Shown here one piece after another: positions 45,501 to 55,765 of a stretch of DNA of 64,000 nt; position 1 is the first letter of the stretch; every line of letters starts with the position of its first letter. A program made the position numbers and the translations under genes. This DNA is from Topomyia yanbarensis. Its lineage: Eukaryota > Arthropoda > Insecta > Diptera > Culicidae. Where the stretch lies: contig NC_080672.1 of the NCBI RefSeq assembly GCF_030247195.1, positions 4,030,001 to 4,094,000 of the forward strand. Direction: 5' to 3'. Under the pieces are notes generated by a model that searched no databases, had not been told where the DNA came from, and was given only the letters and a program-made list of their open reading frames with translations.

Positions 45501-48338
45501 CCCAAGTAGCAATTTTTGTTTCAGTAACTATTTCACAACCAGTTGGCAACAAAAATAGGTGCTGTTGTGACTGACATCTAACTTCCTGTGCAACCTAAAA
45601 AGCGCAGTTTTAGGCCAATTTTCAACATGATTATGATTGAACAAAACAGTAAAAACTTGTTGCCGTTTCGTTGGAATAACCATGCGAGAATAACTAAATG
45701 AAATCATATTGTTGTCAACATGTTGAATGCAGGTCGCAACAAGATTACTTAATCATACCATTTTTTCGTTCACCTAGACTGTCAATCGCAACTGAAAAGT
45801 TACTTATTTTCTTATAAATATGTTAAGATTATGTTACCAGTGGAAATGAAAATGAAGACCAAGTTAAAATATATGTTGATTATTTAAATTTGAACAGTAG
45901 TGTCATTCTTCATATCAAAAATTGCCAATGAAGCATCAAATTTTACTGCGCATCAGGGGCTATCGAGTGATATTTTATTCCACTTCATATTATTTCACGC
46001 GCTCTTGGTGAAACCAAATTATCAACAAAATAAAACTCATTTTTTCAAGGAGAAAATCGAATCATATCAGAAATCCAACATTATTCAATGAAATCACACA
46101 TTTATCATAAATCAGGAACATAAATCGCTTTACCGCTAGACTTTTATGAATATTCGTGTGCCGGTTGAGGTTTTATTTCCAATACATTAGAAAATGATGC
46201 ATATAAGAAACATGGCTTTCTAGCCATCCAGGGCCAAATTTAGGATGTGATTTTGGTGAATGCGAAACAATTCGCTTTTCGAGCAAACTTATATCAATGA
46301 GCAAAGATTTTGATTTGTGAACAACTGCATTCCAGCGTACGGTTTGGCTCCATCGAACAATTTTTAGTTCACATCCAAATATACCTTTCCTTAATATGAC
46401 CCTGTACTATACTATTCTTACTGAAAACGTTCTAGTTACAAAGTCATATTCTTGTCATACGCGCGTATCAGGCAGATATAATCATTATACCTTGAATCAC
46501 AAACTCACACGTATTGATGAATAGCATTTGCAACACTGAATTGACCAATTCATAACTAAAGGCCAGCAAGATAATAATTAAGTTGTATTTTTGTTTCCAT
46601 TACGTTGACAAAATTCACCTGTCACACTTCATGCGCTCCACTTCATATTATAGAAGCATTGAACTGTACGGTGGCGCCAACTATAAGATGTTCGGTGTAT
46701 CGGAAAAATGTAAACATGTATGATTGTAACGAGACATTTTAAAAGGAAATTTTGTTTTTACCACAGTAGTAGCATTAATACTTAATAGTTGAACTATTGG
46801 GTCATATTTCTATGAGAAGCACAGGGAAATGTTATTACAGGACGCAATAAAAATAAACAACTTCCGCCAAAATAGGAGCTATTTTAAACCAACGGTAAAT
46901 CATATGTATTTATACTTGTGCATCTTATAACAAATGAATGGATAGGAATAAGGACTCAATGGTTACAGGAACTGAAATTGGAAATAACGCAACCAGTGGT
47001 ACACATATATTCCGCGAGTGAACCACGAGATTACAAATTGAAAAATAAATTTACTTGCAACTTTCATATTTTTCGAAAAACTGGAGTATTTGATTGCCGA
47101 CAATACAGTTTTGTTTGTTTTTCATACCTATTTAACCAAAAATTAGCCTCATAATAAGGTAATTTTTTTCATAAATTATCAAAAATATTATAACGTAATT
47201 CAAGCGTAGGTTTTTTTCATGAAGGCTGCAACAATTAAAAAAAGTTAAGGATTCTATATCAACTCAGTTGGCAAATAATCCCAATCGTCAAATAAATGCT
47301 ACAAAATACCCATTAAAAATGTGGCAGTGGAACATTTTTAAAGACTTTTTTGTTAGGAGCCTACTTGAGTCTACGAGTGGGTCCAAAATGCCGGTATTTT
47401 GTCTACGTGCTTTGTAAACGGTCCCTTCTCGGGAGGAATTCTCAAGAAATTTTTTGAATTATTAGACAAAATGCCATTCAGCAAAAAATACAAAAAAATC
47501 TATTTTCAAAATTTGCATATCATGGGCTAGTATTTTCAGACGCTTCAATTATTAAACAAGAAATTTACTAAATAGGAGTACTCCTTAACTTTTCTATTGT
47601 TTCCGGAAGGTACTCCAAGTAAGCGATATATCTCAAATTCATACTACTGATTCCGATCTATCTACTATCTTTCTTGTTCTTAGTTCCGAAATTATTTTCA
47701 AATATATCAGTTATATAATCAGTGTTGAAGGAATTTAATCACTTCGTTTAAAATCAGCAATAGCATACATGCCATTTGTTTATATTTTTCCGATACACCG
47801 AACATATTATAGTTGGCGCCACCGTACAGCTCAATGCTTCTATAATATCAAGTGGAGCGCACGAAGTGTCATCAGTGAATTTTCGCAATGTAATGCCAAC
47901 AAAAATATAACTTATTTTTTGTTTTGCTAAGCATCAATTGTGAACTAGTGGATTCAATGTTGCGAAAGCATTTTATTAATACGTGTGTGTTTGTGCTGAA
48001 AGGCGTAATGATGATATGTGACGGATACATTCGTATAACACGAATACGACTTTGTAAACTGAAACGTTTTCAGTAAGAATTTTGGTGTTTGACAACTGTG
48101 CAAGTGTCAAAATACATACAACAAAATCAAAGCCGTGCAGTATCAGCAACCAGTTCGGAACATTAATAAACATGTTCTAGCTGTCAACATAAATGACTAT
48201 TTGGTGACAAAATATGTTATTAAATAACCTTGATGTTATCTATGTTCAACCAGTGCAACAAAAATAACTGTATTGTTCTTTCGTTGCAACATAGTTTGTA
48301 CTTAGACAATTAAAACTAATTGCGATTTGCTACTTGGG
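45501..48338. mobile_element. 2.8 kb TA-flanked inverted-repeat element in B
   Basis: Ends CCCAAGTAGCAA (45501) and TTGCTACTTGGG (to 48338), flanked by TA on both sides (45499-45500, 48339-48340). The related site in element A, at 51485-51500, reads TAGCTTAATAAGCATGAGTT without the insertion, so the TA duplication can be read directly. The interior has a large inverted repeat and no transposase frame. Confidence 0.85.
46600..47890. repeat. Internal inverted repeat of the 2.8 kb element
   Basis: Left arm ~46610-46720 (GCGCTCCACTTCATATTATA, TACGGTGGCGCCAACTATAA, TTCGGTGTATCGGAAAAATG) is the near inverse of ~47775-47880. About 1 kb of AT-rich DNA lies between. Confidence 0.85.
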
Positions 48339-48405
48339 TAATCAGCGTGAGTTCAATGTTCTCTTCATGTTAACTTCATGGTGGAGAAAGGTCGGATATA
48401 ATAAG

Positions 48406-48555
48406 CAGGAGGGGGAGGATATGTCGGGAATCATCTAACTTATTTTAGTATACGGGGTAGACGAAGGGGATGCATGTGGGAGGTAGGTCTGAGAGGGTGG
48501 GGGATGAGACAGAAGGGGTTGAGAGGTAAGAGGGGAAGGGGTAGATGGAGGGTTC
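48406..48555. repeat. G-rich polypurine tract in element B
   Basis: Many GGGG/GGGGG runs on the plus strand (AGGAGGGGGAGGATAT, GAGAGGGTGGGGGATGAGAC, GAGGGGAAGGGGTAG). A matching tract occurs at the equivalent place in element A (51525-51625). It could form G-quadruplexes. Confidence 0.75.
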
Positions 48556-50477
48556 AACACCGAACTCCATATTTTACCTTCCATTTGAGACTAGGTTAGT
48601 GAAATTTGGTTCAGTCGTCACCGAAGTGGCTTTAGATCTAGAATTTGCCCGGAAACCCAGGACTTCCGGAATTATCGATAGTGAACGATACATTCCAATA
48701 ATTTTTGATTCGCCATCAGTAATCTAGGCCTGCGGATCGAAGTAATTTGATGTTCATTTCAATAGATTTTTAACCTATGAGGTATTACGTTTGTACTGGT
48801 TTATATTCTCAATTCCTATGAGACCGCAGTAACCAACCTGTAACTCCGGAACCAAAAGTCAGAACTGAATGAAATTCAATAACAGTCAATGGGAGTATTA
48901 TATCTTTCATTTGAAATCAAATTTGTAAACATTGGTAAAGGGTTTGCTGGGCAATAGGTGTGACATTAACTCGGGAACCGGAAGTTCGATCAACTCAATA
49001 TTCAATACAGTGGCGTAGCCAGAAATTTGGTTTGGAGGGGGTTTTGATGAAAATCGCAAATTTTTTGAAAAAATGCTAAAATTTAATATGAGTTTGATAA
49101 ATTATTGAAAACTCAAAAACATAAGTAGTCTAACAGATGTCATTCCAGTCTACAAACAAGAAGGATCAACATGGAACAGTTTTCAAACCTCTATAGATTA
49201 TTTTCTTGTATAATATGTCAATGAAGTCAAAAATTGCGATCTTTTAAAGTGGGATAAATGATCTAAAAAAATTTCAACGTTCAAGATCACCTAATATAAT
49301 AATCCTTGACTTTGAAGGTTTGACAACTTCGGGAAGTTATCAACATAAAACAGCGCCTATAGAAATTTTAGTAATTAACTCTCATAGAGGTAATTATGGT
49401 GAATTAATTTTTCAAAAATATTAGGAGACATGGTGCCTTCAGCAAAGTTTTTGATAATGTCATTTCAAACAATTTTGTTGAAAATATGAAGGCTACATGA
49501 ATTCAACATATAGGGATTTAAATGGACTGGGCCTGCTATATTTCTTCTTAGTGAAGAAAAATTTAGGTGAAAGCTATTTTTTTCTGCGCTACGGATAAAA
49601 TTGTTTGAAACAATCATTGCGAGTTGAGAACACAAAACCTATAACTAAATTATGGATGGATGGAACTGAAACTTGCGTTTCGACTTCATCTCATCAGAAT
49701 CCGACACTAACTTGGTGGGCGGACTAAGCTTGCGCCGAATTGATGCTAGCTCCTGAAAATGAAATCACTCTTTGTGTTTTGAGTCCTTTTAATATCTGGG
49801 AATTATTTGTTTTATATCCAGTTCCCTTATTTTTTTTGTAAGCTTCAAAGGAACCTTGAACGCAATGTGAATTTATTATTTAATTACCGCAGAAGTGATT
49901 TATCAAATACAGTAATTTCAGAATAGCTTGTTGTAAAGGTTTTCTACTACTATATTTCGATACTCTGAATATGTGGGATATTTATGTCTTTGACAAAGTT
50001 GTTTGAAATAGCACTTTCGAAAACTTTGCTGGAGACATTAAGTCTCGACCCAAATTTGGTTGAAGAGTAATTCTTGTCTATAATTGCTTCTAGGAGGATT
50101 AACCGTCAAAATTATTCTATCAGCAGATGAACAGTTTTACGTTTTGAAATTCTTCAATGTTACTTAACATCGAAATTTGGCAGTTTCGAATGAATGGGAT
50201 CGTGACCGTTAAAAATTTATCGAGCATTAATTTTACTTTTCTTTATTAGTCAACCTCACAACTTGCAGTACGTAGCACACAAAATTTTAGTACGCCATTC
50301 ATTGCATCCTGCTAAGAGGCTATTCATATAGTTGATAATACAACAAAAATCCAATGCTCATAAAACCGATCCTGACCTGCTAGAGACAAAATTACATCAG
50401 CTTTCAACTAGTTTCTGAAATGTTATTCTTATTGTTAACCATATTGAATTGTTGTCTAAACTCTACACAATCTAAAA

Positions 50478-51463
50478 AACCTGTTTTAATCCACCTAGAG
50501 GTGCAATTGTGCCTTTCTCATTTCTCCAAACTATGATATAATAGCTGGTTCGTACAATATAACATTATGGAAATCTCTTTCATTCTTATTACACTTGGCA
50601 AGTACATATATAAGAGCACCTTTTTGCATTCATCGCGGTATCGGTTTGAATCGAAGTTTTCTATGTGATCGCACTCCACAACCCATAACTCCGGAGCCGG
50701 AAGTCGGATGGAGATGGAATTTAATAATAGTTTCCGGGGACGCGACACCTTTCATTTGAGACTAAGTTGATCAAATCGGTCTAGCCATTTTAGAGAAACC
50801 AATATAACCATTATTCTGAATTTGGATACTTCAGGATTCGTCGATGGTGGCCAGTGTGACCAAAGAGCCTTTGAATGACTGTTGGGGACCTAGATCTACA
50901 AATTCAACAGTTGTGCACATTTTGGAAAAAAAATCACCTTTTTACATTCATCGCAAAATTCGTTAGAATCGAGATTTGCTGCGTGATCGTACGCATCACC
51001 CTGTAATTCAACAGCAGCTGATGGACCTTTCATTTAAAATCAAGTTTGTCAAAATCGGTTCAGAAAATTCCGAGAAACCGATGTGGACAAATCAACAAAT
51101 TTTGTTTTGTAACCATACTCTTCAACTCGTAATCCGGATCAAGATGTCAGTTGAAAATGAAATTCAATAGCAACCTATGGGAATATTATACCTTTCGTTT
51201 GAATCTTAGTTTGTAAAAATCGGTGCAGCCATCTCCGAGAAACCGATGTGTACATTTTGTTAACAAATCCGCACATACACACATACACACATACATACAT
51301 ACATACATACATACATACATACATACACACATACATACACACAGATGTTTTGCGATCTCGGCGAATTGAGTCGAATGTTATATGAGACTCGGCCCTCCGG
51401 GCCTCGGTTAGAAAGTCGGTTTTTGGAGCAATTGCATAACCTTTCTATATAAGAAAGGCAAAA
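50478..51463 (+). repeat. Dispersed ~1 kb repeat inserted in element A
   Basis: Begins CCTGTTTTAATCCACCTAGA and ends CTATATAAGAAAGGCAAAA. Inside are about three degenerate units sharing a CCGGAGCCGGAAGTCGGAT-like block, CCTTTCATTTGA and AAAATCGGT, then a CATA tract and GGCCCTCCGGGCCTCGG (51394). Relatives: 10502-10595, 33810-35735, 51650-52560 and 52989-53160. Non-coding. It separates DNA that is continuous in element B. Confidence 0.75.
51270..51342. repeat. (CA)n/(CATA)n microsatellite
   Basis: CATACACA and CATA units, about 70 bp, at a fixed position inside the dispersed repeat. Confidence 0.9.
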
Positions 51464-51524
51464 GAATAATATTTAATTAGCTTAATAAGCATGAGTTCAA
51501 TGTTATCTTCATGTGATTATAATT

Positions 51525-51625
51525 TGGAAAGGTTGGTGGAATGGGTGGAAGGGTGGTCCAAGAGGAGGGGAGTGATGAAGGAGGAAGGTGCAAGGGCAAG
51601 GCGGAGGGGGGGGGGAGGGGCGGCG
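51525..51625. repeat. G-rich polypurine tract in element A
   Basis: GGTGGAATGGGTGGAAGGGT then GGAGGGGAG and a G10 run. Equivalent to 48406-48555 in element B, although the exact sequence differs. Confidence 0.75.
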
Positions 51626-51649
51626 ACGCAATACTCAACTGCATATTTT

Positions 51650-52404
51650 GCCTTCCATTTGAGACTTGGTATGAGAAAATCGGTTCAGTCATCACCGAAG
51701 AACCAATGTGACTTTAATTGTGGAATATGCCCGAAATTCCGGACTTCCGGAATCGTCGATAGTGGACAATATATTCAAAGAATGTTTGATTGGCAATCAG
51801 TGATCTAGATCTGCGATTAGAAGTAATTTGGTGACCATTTCAATAGTTTTTAGCCCGTGAGGTATTACGATTGTACCGATTTATATGAAAATTCCAGTGT
51901 ATCCTTACCAACACCCCTGTAACTCCGGAAGCAAGAGTCAGAACCGAATGAAATTCAGCAGCAATCAATGGCATTACTGTATCTTTCATTTGAAATCAAG
52001 TTTGTAAAAATCGGTAGAGAATTCGTTGGGGAATGGGTGTGATATTAGCTTAGGAACTTGGCGGGTTCCCCGGGGGCGTCATGAACCGTCATAGGTGGCC
52101 AATGTGGTCAAAGCTGCTTTGATTGATCATTAGTGATCCAGACCCGCAAACTAGAGTAATGTTACATCAATTTTAATATGTTTTACATCATTTGAACATT
52201 ATGGTGGTACCAGTTTATATGGGAATTTGCTGTGTGACCGCACTTTTCAACCCGTAACTCCGGAACCGGAAGTCGGATCAACTAAAAATTCAATAGCAGC
52301 TTATAGGAGCGTTATACCTTTCAGATGAAACTAAGTTTGCGAAAATCGGTTTAGCCATCTCTGAGAAAATTGTGTGAGTTTAAATGACACACACACATAC
52401 ACAC

Positions 52405-52435
<31 letters not shown>

Positions 52436-52560
52436 GACATTTGCCGATCTTGACGAACTGAATCGAATGGTGTATGACACTCGGCCCTCCGGGCCTCGGT
52501 TAAAAAGTCGATTTTTACAGTGATTGCATAGCCTTTCTTTATATGAGAAAGGCAAAAATA
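51650..52560 (+). repeat. Dispersed-repeat homologue native to element A
   Basis: Units at 51650, 51910 and 52255 with AACTCCGGAACCGGAAGTCG-like cores, a CA microsatellite (52383-52437) and GGCCCTCCGGGCCTCGG (52481), ending GAGAAAGGCAAAA. The same segment is present in element B (48556-49007 and 52989-53160), so it belongs to the hAT family itself. Frames with runs of Val-Cys arise only from the CA tract. Confidence 0.75.
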
Positions 52561-53689
52561 CATTTTCAGCAAATGTTGAAATGTATGTAAGTTTTCGGTA
52601 AACAAGCTTATGTTTTATATGCAATCAACCTATTCAAATTTAGATTCCCATTCGAAAAATTGTCTCTAATCCATATTTTGAAGCATCTTTCCAAAAATGA
52701 GCTCATAATAATTCAGACAGTTATTTTATTTTACATTGAAGTAATTTGACAACTATGGGATTTTGGCTAAGAGATAAGTTACAAGATCCCCTTCCCACAA
52801 TTTTCCAAAAGTTCTCATGACGCTTTAAACACAGTTCTCAATGTAGTGATCAGAGAATATTTATCCAAAAATATTTTGTGGAATATTAAATTAAATTCGT
52901 CAGCATCAATTTTTTTTTTCAATCCAATTAATTTTGGTTTGGGGGGGGGGGGGTTAACCCCCAACCCCCCCCCCTGGCTACGCCACTGATTTAATAGCGT
53001 CTTATGGGAGCGTTAATTACCGTTAATTTGAAACTGAGTTTGTGCAAATCGGTTCATCGAATGAGATATAACACTCGGCCCTCTGGGCCTCGGTTGGAAA
53101 ATCGATTTTTGGAGTGATTTCACAGCCTTTCTTTATATGAAAAAAGGCAAAACATTTTAGCAAATATTGAAATGAATGCAATTTTTCGAAGAGCAAGTTT
53201 TTGTTTATAGACATTGTCTATTAGACAATCAACTTAATCAAATTTCGCCTCACATTCGAAACATTGTTCCTAATCCGCATTTCGGAACATCTCTTGAAAA
53301 AAGAACTCAGAATAATTCGACAACTCAGTGACAATACCCAATTCCCACAATTTTCCAAAAGTACTCATGTGGATTAAAACTGAAGGTTCTCAATAAAGAT
53401 ATCAGACGATATACTTCCAAAATTATTATTATTGAATATTTAATCAAATTAGTCAGCATTAGGTTCTTTAAATTCAACTAATTTTGGCTTGGAGGAGGGT
53501 TTTTCCCGGACCCCCCTCCTCCTGGCTACGCCACTGTCCGGGTGAGTTAGAATAAAACTGTTTTGACGTTTGAATTTGGAAGAAAACAAAATACACTAAG
53601 GTTTTTTTACGTGGTTTTTTGCACGGTTTTTTAACATGGCTTTTTTACACGGTTTTCTCAATTAACACGGTTTTTCGCGAAAAAATTCC

Positions 53690-55155
53690 CATAAGTTATT
53701 TTAAAGGCAAAAGACTTAGACGATTTTTGATCAAGTTTTCCATGTCTGAAACGATTTGGAAAATCAAGATGGCGATTTCTGTTTCAGTGGAATTCTCTTA
53801 AACCCCATCAATATGGATATTTTTGACACGGGATTGATGAGTGGACGTCAGATATCGATGCTTGAGGCCATTTAGAAAACAAAGATGACGACTTCCGGTT
53901 CAGTGTAATTCTCTTAAACCCATCAATATGAACATTTTTCCAACAGGTTTGACGAGTAGACGCCAAATATGGATGTCTGAGGCCAATTTTGAATACCGAG
54001 ATGGCGACTTTCAGTCTAAAGGAATTTTCTGTAACCCAATCTGTGTACATATGTTCTGAGCGGGCCTAATGAGCGCATGATAGAGATCAATGTCTGAGGC
54101 TATTTTGAAATACAAAATACGATACTCTGTATAACTCAGACGACGAGGAGCGTTTTGGAACTTGATTGACAAATATTCAGTTGGCAGAGGTCTGACGTCA
54201 TTTGCATTTACAAGAAAAGAAAATGTCCTCATGAATGGATTTACTCGAATATGAGCTGGTTCTATGCTAGAGCTCATCGAGCGTATTTTCGAGGCTCATA
54301 ATCGAATAAAAACTAACGAAACCAGGGGGAATAATAAAATCAGGTCTTCGATGTATTCAGATGAATGAGATGTCCACTAAACTAGAAGTCACCAACATGA
54401 CTTCCGGAATTGACATCCGGTATTTAGTCATCAGAGCTATTTAAAAAATTCTTACATACTAAACCGTTGGTTTTCGAATTGGCCTCAGACATCGATATTT
54501 GACATTTAATTGTAGATCCCGTTCCAAAAATATCCATATTGATGGCGCATTAGCGAATTCTACTGAACCCGAATTCGGCATCTTGGTTTTCAAAATGGCC
54601 TCAGACATTGATATTTTGCGCTATTCGTCAAGCCTGTTGCAAAAATGCCCATATTGATTGGATTGGTTTTCAAAATGGCCCTAAACATCGATATCTGACG
54701 TCCACTCATCAATCCCGTGTCAAAAATAACCATATTGGTGGGGTTTTAGAGAATTCCACTGAACCGAAAGTCGTCATATTGGTTTTCAAAAAGGTCACAG
54801 ACATCAATATCTGACGTCTACTCGTCCAGCTTGTTCCAAAAATACCCATATTGATTCGGTTTTAGAGAACGAAGCCGGAAGTCGCCATCTAGATTTTCTA
54901 AAATTGTCTCAGAAGCCATATTTGGCGTGTACTCGTTTATACTGTTCCGAAAACAACCGTATTGTTGAAATGCACACCAAAACAAATTCGCAAGATCTGA
55001 CTTTTCCACTGTTCCAAAACTTTTCTAAGGAATTAGAACAAAAGCGGAAACCATGCTACTTGCAAAATCCGTGCAAAAATAAACTTGTTCAAAAATCGCT
55101 CTTTTGCCATTTTTGATAAAAATCCGAAATCAACCCTTTTCCTAAAATCGTCTAA
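53690..55155. mobile_element. Foldback element with arms of ~116-bp tandem units
   Basis: Units starting ATGGCGATTT, ATGACGACTT and ATGGCGACTT lie at 53769, 53885 and 54001, exactly 116 bp apart. The same unit, with CATCAATATGG and TGTCTGAGGCCATTTT phrases, appears inverted about five times between 54470 and 54960. The outermost arms share AAGACTTAGACGATTTT (53708 and inverse near 55145). Internally repetitive arms are the hallmark of foldback (FB-like) elements. No coding. Confidence 0.75.
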
Positions 55156-55262
55156 GTCTTATGCACTGAATGTAACGCGATTTTTTTGCAAGGTTTTCTG
55201 AATTAAAGGGGTTTAATTCAGAAAACCTTGCAAAAAATCGCGTTACATTCAGTGCAAAAGAC
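55156..55262. repeat. Near-perfect 51-52 bp hairpin
   Basis: Arms 55156-55207 and 55212-55262 differ by one mismatch and one missing T; the loop is GGGG. Contains GCACTGAATGTAACGCG. It lies at the right edge of the foldback array and touches the transposase-like fragment. Confidence 0.9.
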
Positions 55263-55765
55263 TGGGCTTCCCTCGAACACTGCTCGTCATCGAACGAAAA
55301 TCCCCAACACTCAAAGTGTTCACCCGGCGAGGACAGCTGGTGCAAGTGGCGTCAGGATGAGCCTTTAAAATTTTAGAAACTTTCGAACATGTCAGGATTT
55401 ACGAAAGTCTATCATCTAATGATTTATTAGAAAGATGCTTGAGAGCTCACACTAAAAACATCAATGAGTCTCTGAATAGTGGAATCTGTTCCTTAGCGCC
55501 AAAACACATGCACAAATACTGGCAAGCAGGTGGTTAATATTGAGATTTATTTGGCAGTCAGCATTTTCAACCATAAGGATTTTCATCGATATTTCAAGCT
55601 ATGAAGGTGATGGGAATTACCTTGGGGACTAAAGCTGAAAGATGTGCTACTCGACTCGACGGTGAACATATAACTCGTTCTGAACGAAAAGGGGGGTGTC
55701 GCAGCAAAACAGGCCCGAATTCAACAGAGGGAGTAAAATATGCGGAGCCAATAACATTTTCGTGA
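55263..55765 (+). pseudogene. Transposase-like fragment (possibly animal Mutator-like)
   Basis: Three frames follow one another. First: HCSSSNENPQHSKC then EDSWCKWRQDE (55277-55360). Second: LLERCLRAHTKNINESLNSG then LAPKHMH (55423-55510). Third: GFSSIFQAMKVMGITLGTKA and an RSERK tail (55579-55690). The order WCKW, then CLxxxTxNxNES with PKH, then FN-type GF...MGI matches what I remember of a widespread family of animal transposon proteins of the Mutator-like kind. The family name is from memory and uncertain; frameshifts between blocks show it is dead. Confidence 0.55.

Larger units (their letters stand above)
49008..52988. mobile_element. hAT-like element A, inserted in element B
   Basis: Left end CAGTGGCGTAGCCAG at 49008, right end CTGGCTACGCCACTG to 52988. 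The TSD is ATTCAATA (49000-49007) / ATTTAATA (52989-52996), one mismatch. Sequence on either side joins the dispersed-repeat part of element B. About 3.0 kb after removing the insertion at 50478-51463. G/C homopolymer runs near the right end could form a hairpin (52941-52974). No transposase frame, so non-autonomous. Confidence 0.88.
42807..53536. mobile_element. hAT-like element B (~3 kb, expanded to 10.7 kb)
   Basis: Left end CAGTGGCATAGCCAG at 42807, right end CTGGCTACGCCACTG finishing at 53536. Flanks TCCAGCTG (42799-42806) and TCCGGGTG (53537-53544) agree at 6 of 8. Subtracting the insertions at 44495-45368, 45501-48338 and 49008-52988 leaves about 3.0 kb. This is collinear with element A minus its own insertion, which supports the pairing of these distant ends. 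Polypurine G runs adjoin both ends. No transposase frame. Confidence 0.8.

Noticed and set aside
52331..52624. Proteins with Val-Cys repeats
   Set aside because: They are translations of a CA microsatellite.
44000..53160. Several 60-90 codon frames within elements A and B as transposase remnants
   Set aside because: None shows hAT transposase motifs, and they are not conserved between A and B.
55142..55345. Minus-strand 67-codon frame
   Set aside because: Shadow of the hairpin and of the plus-strand transposase-like relic.
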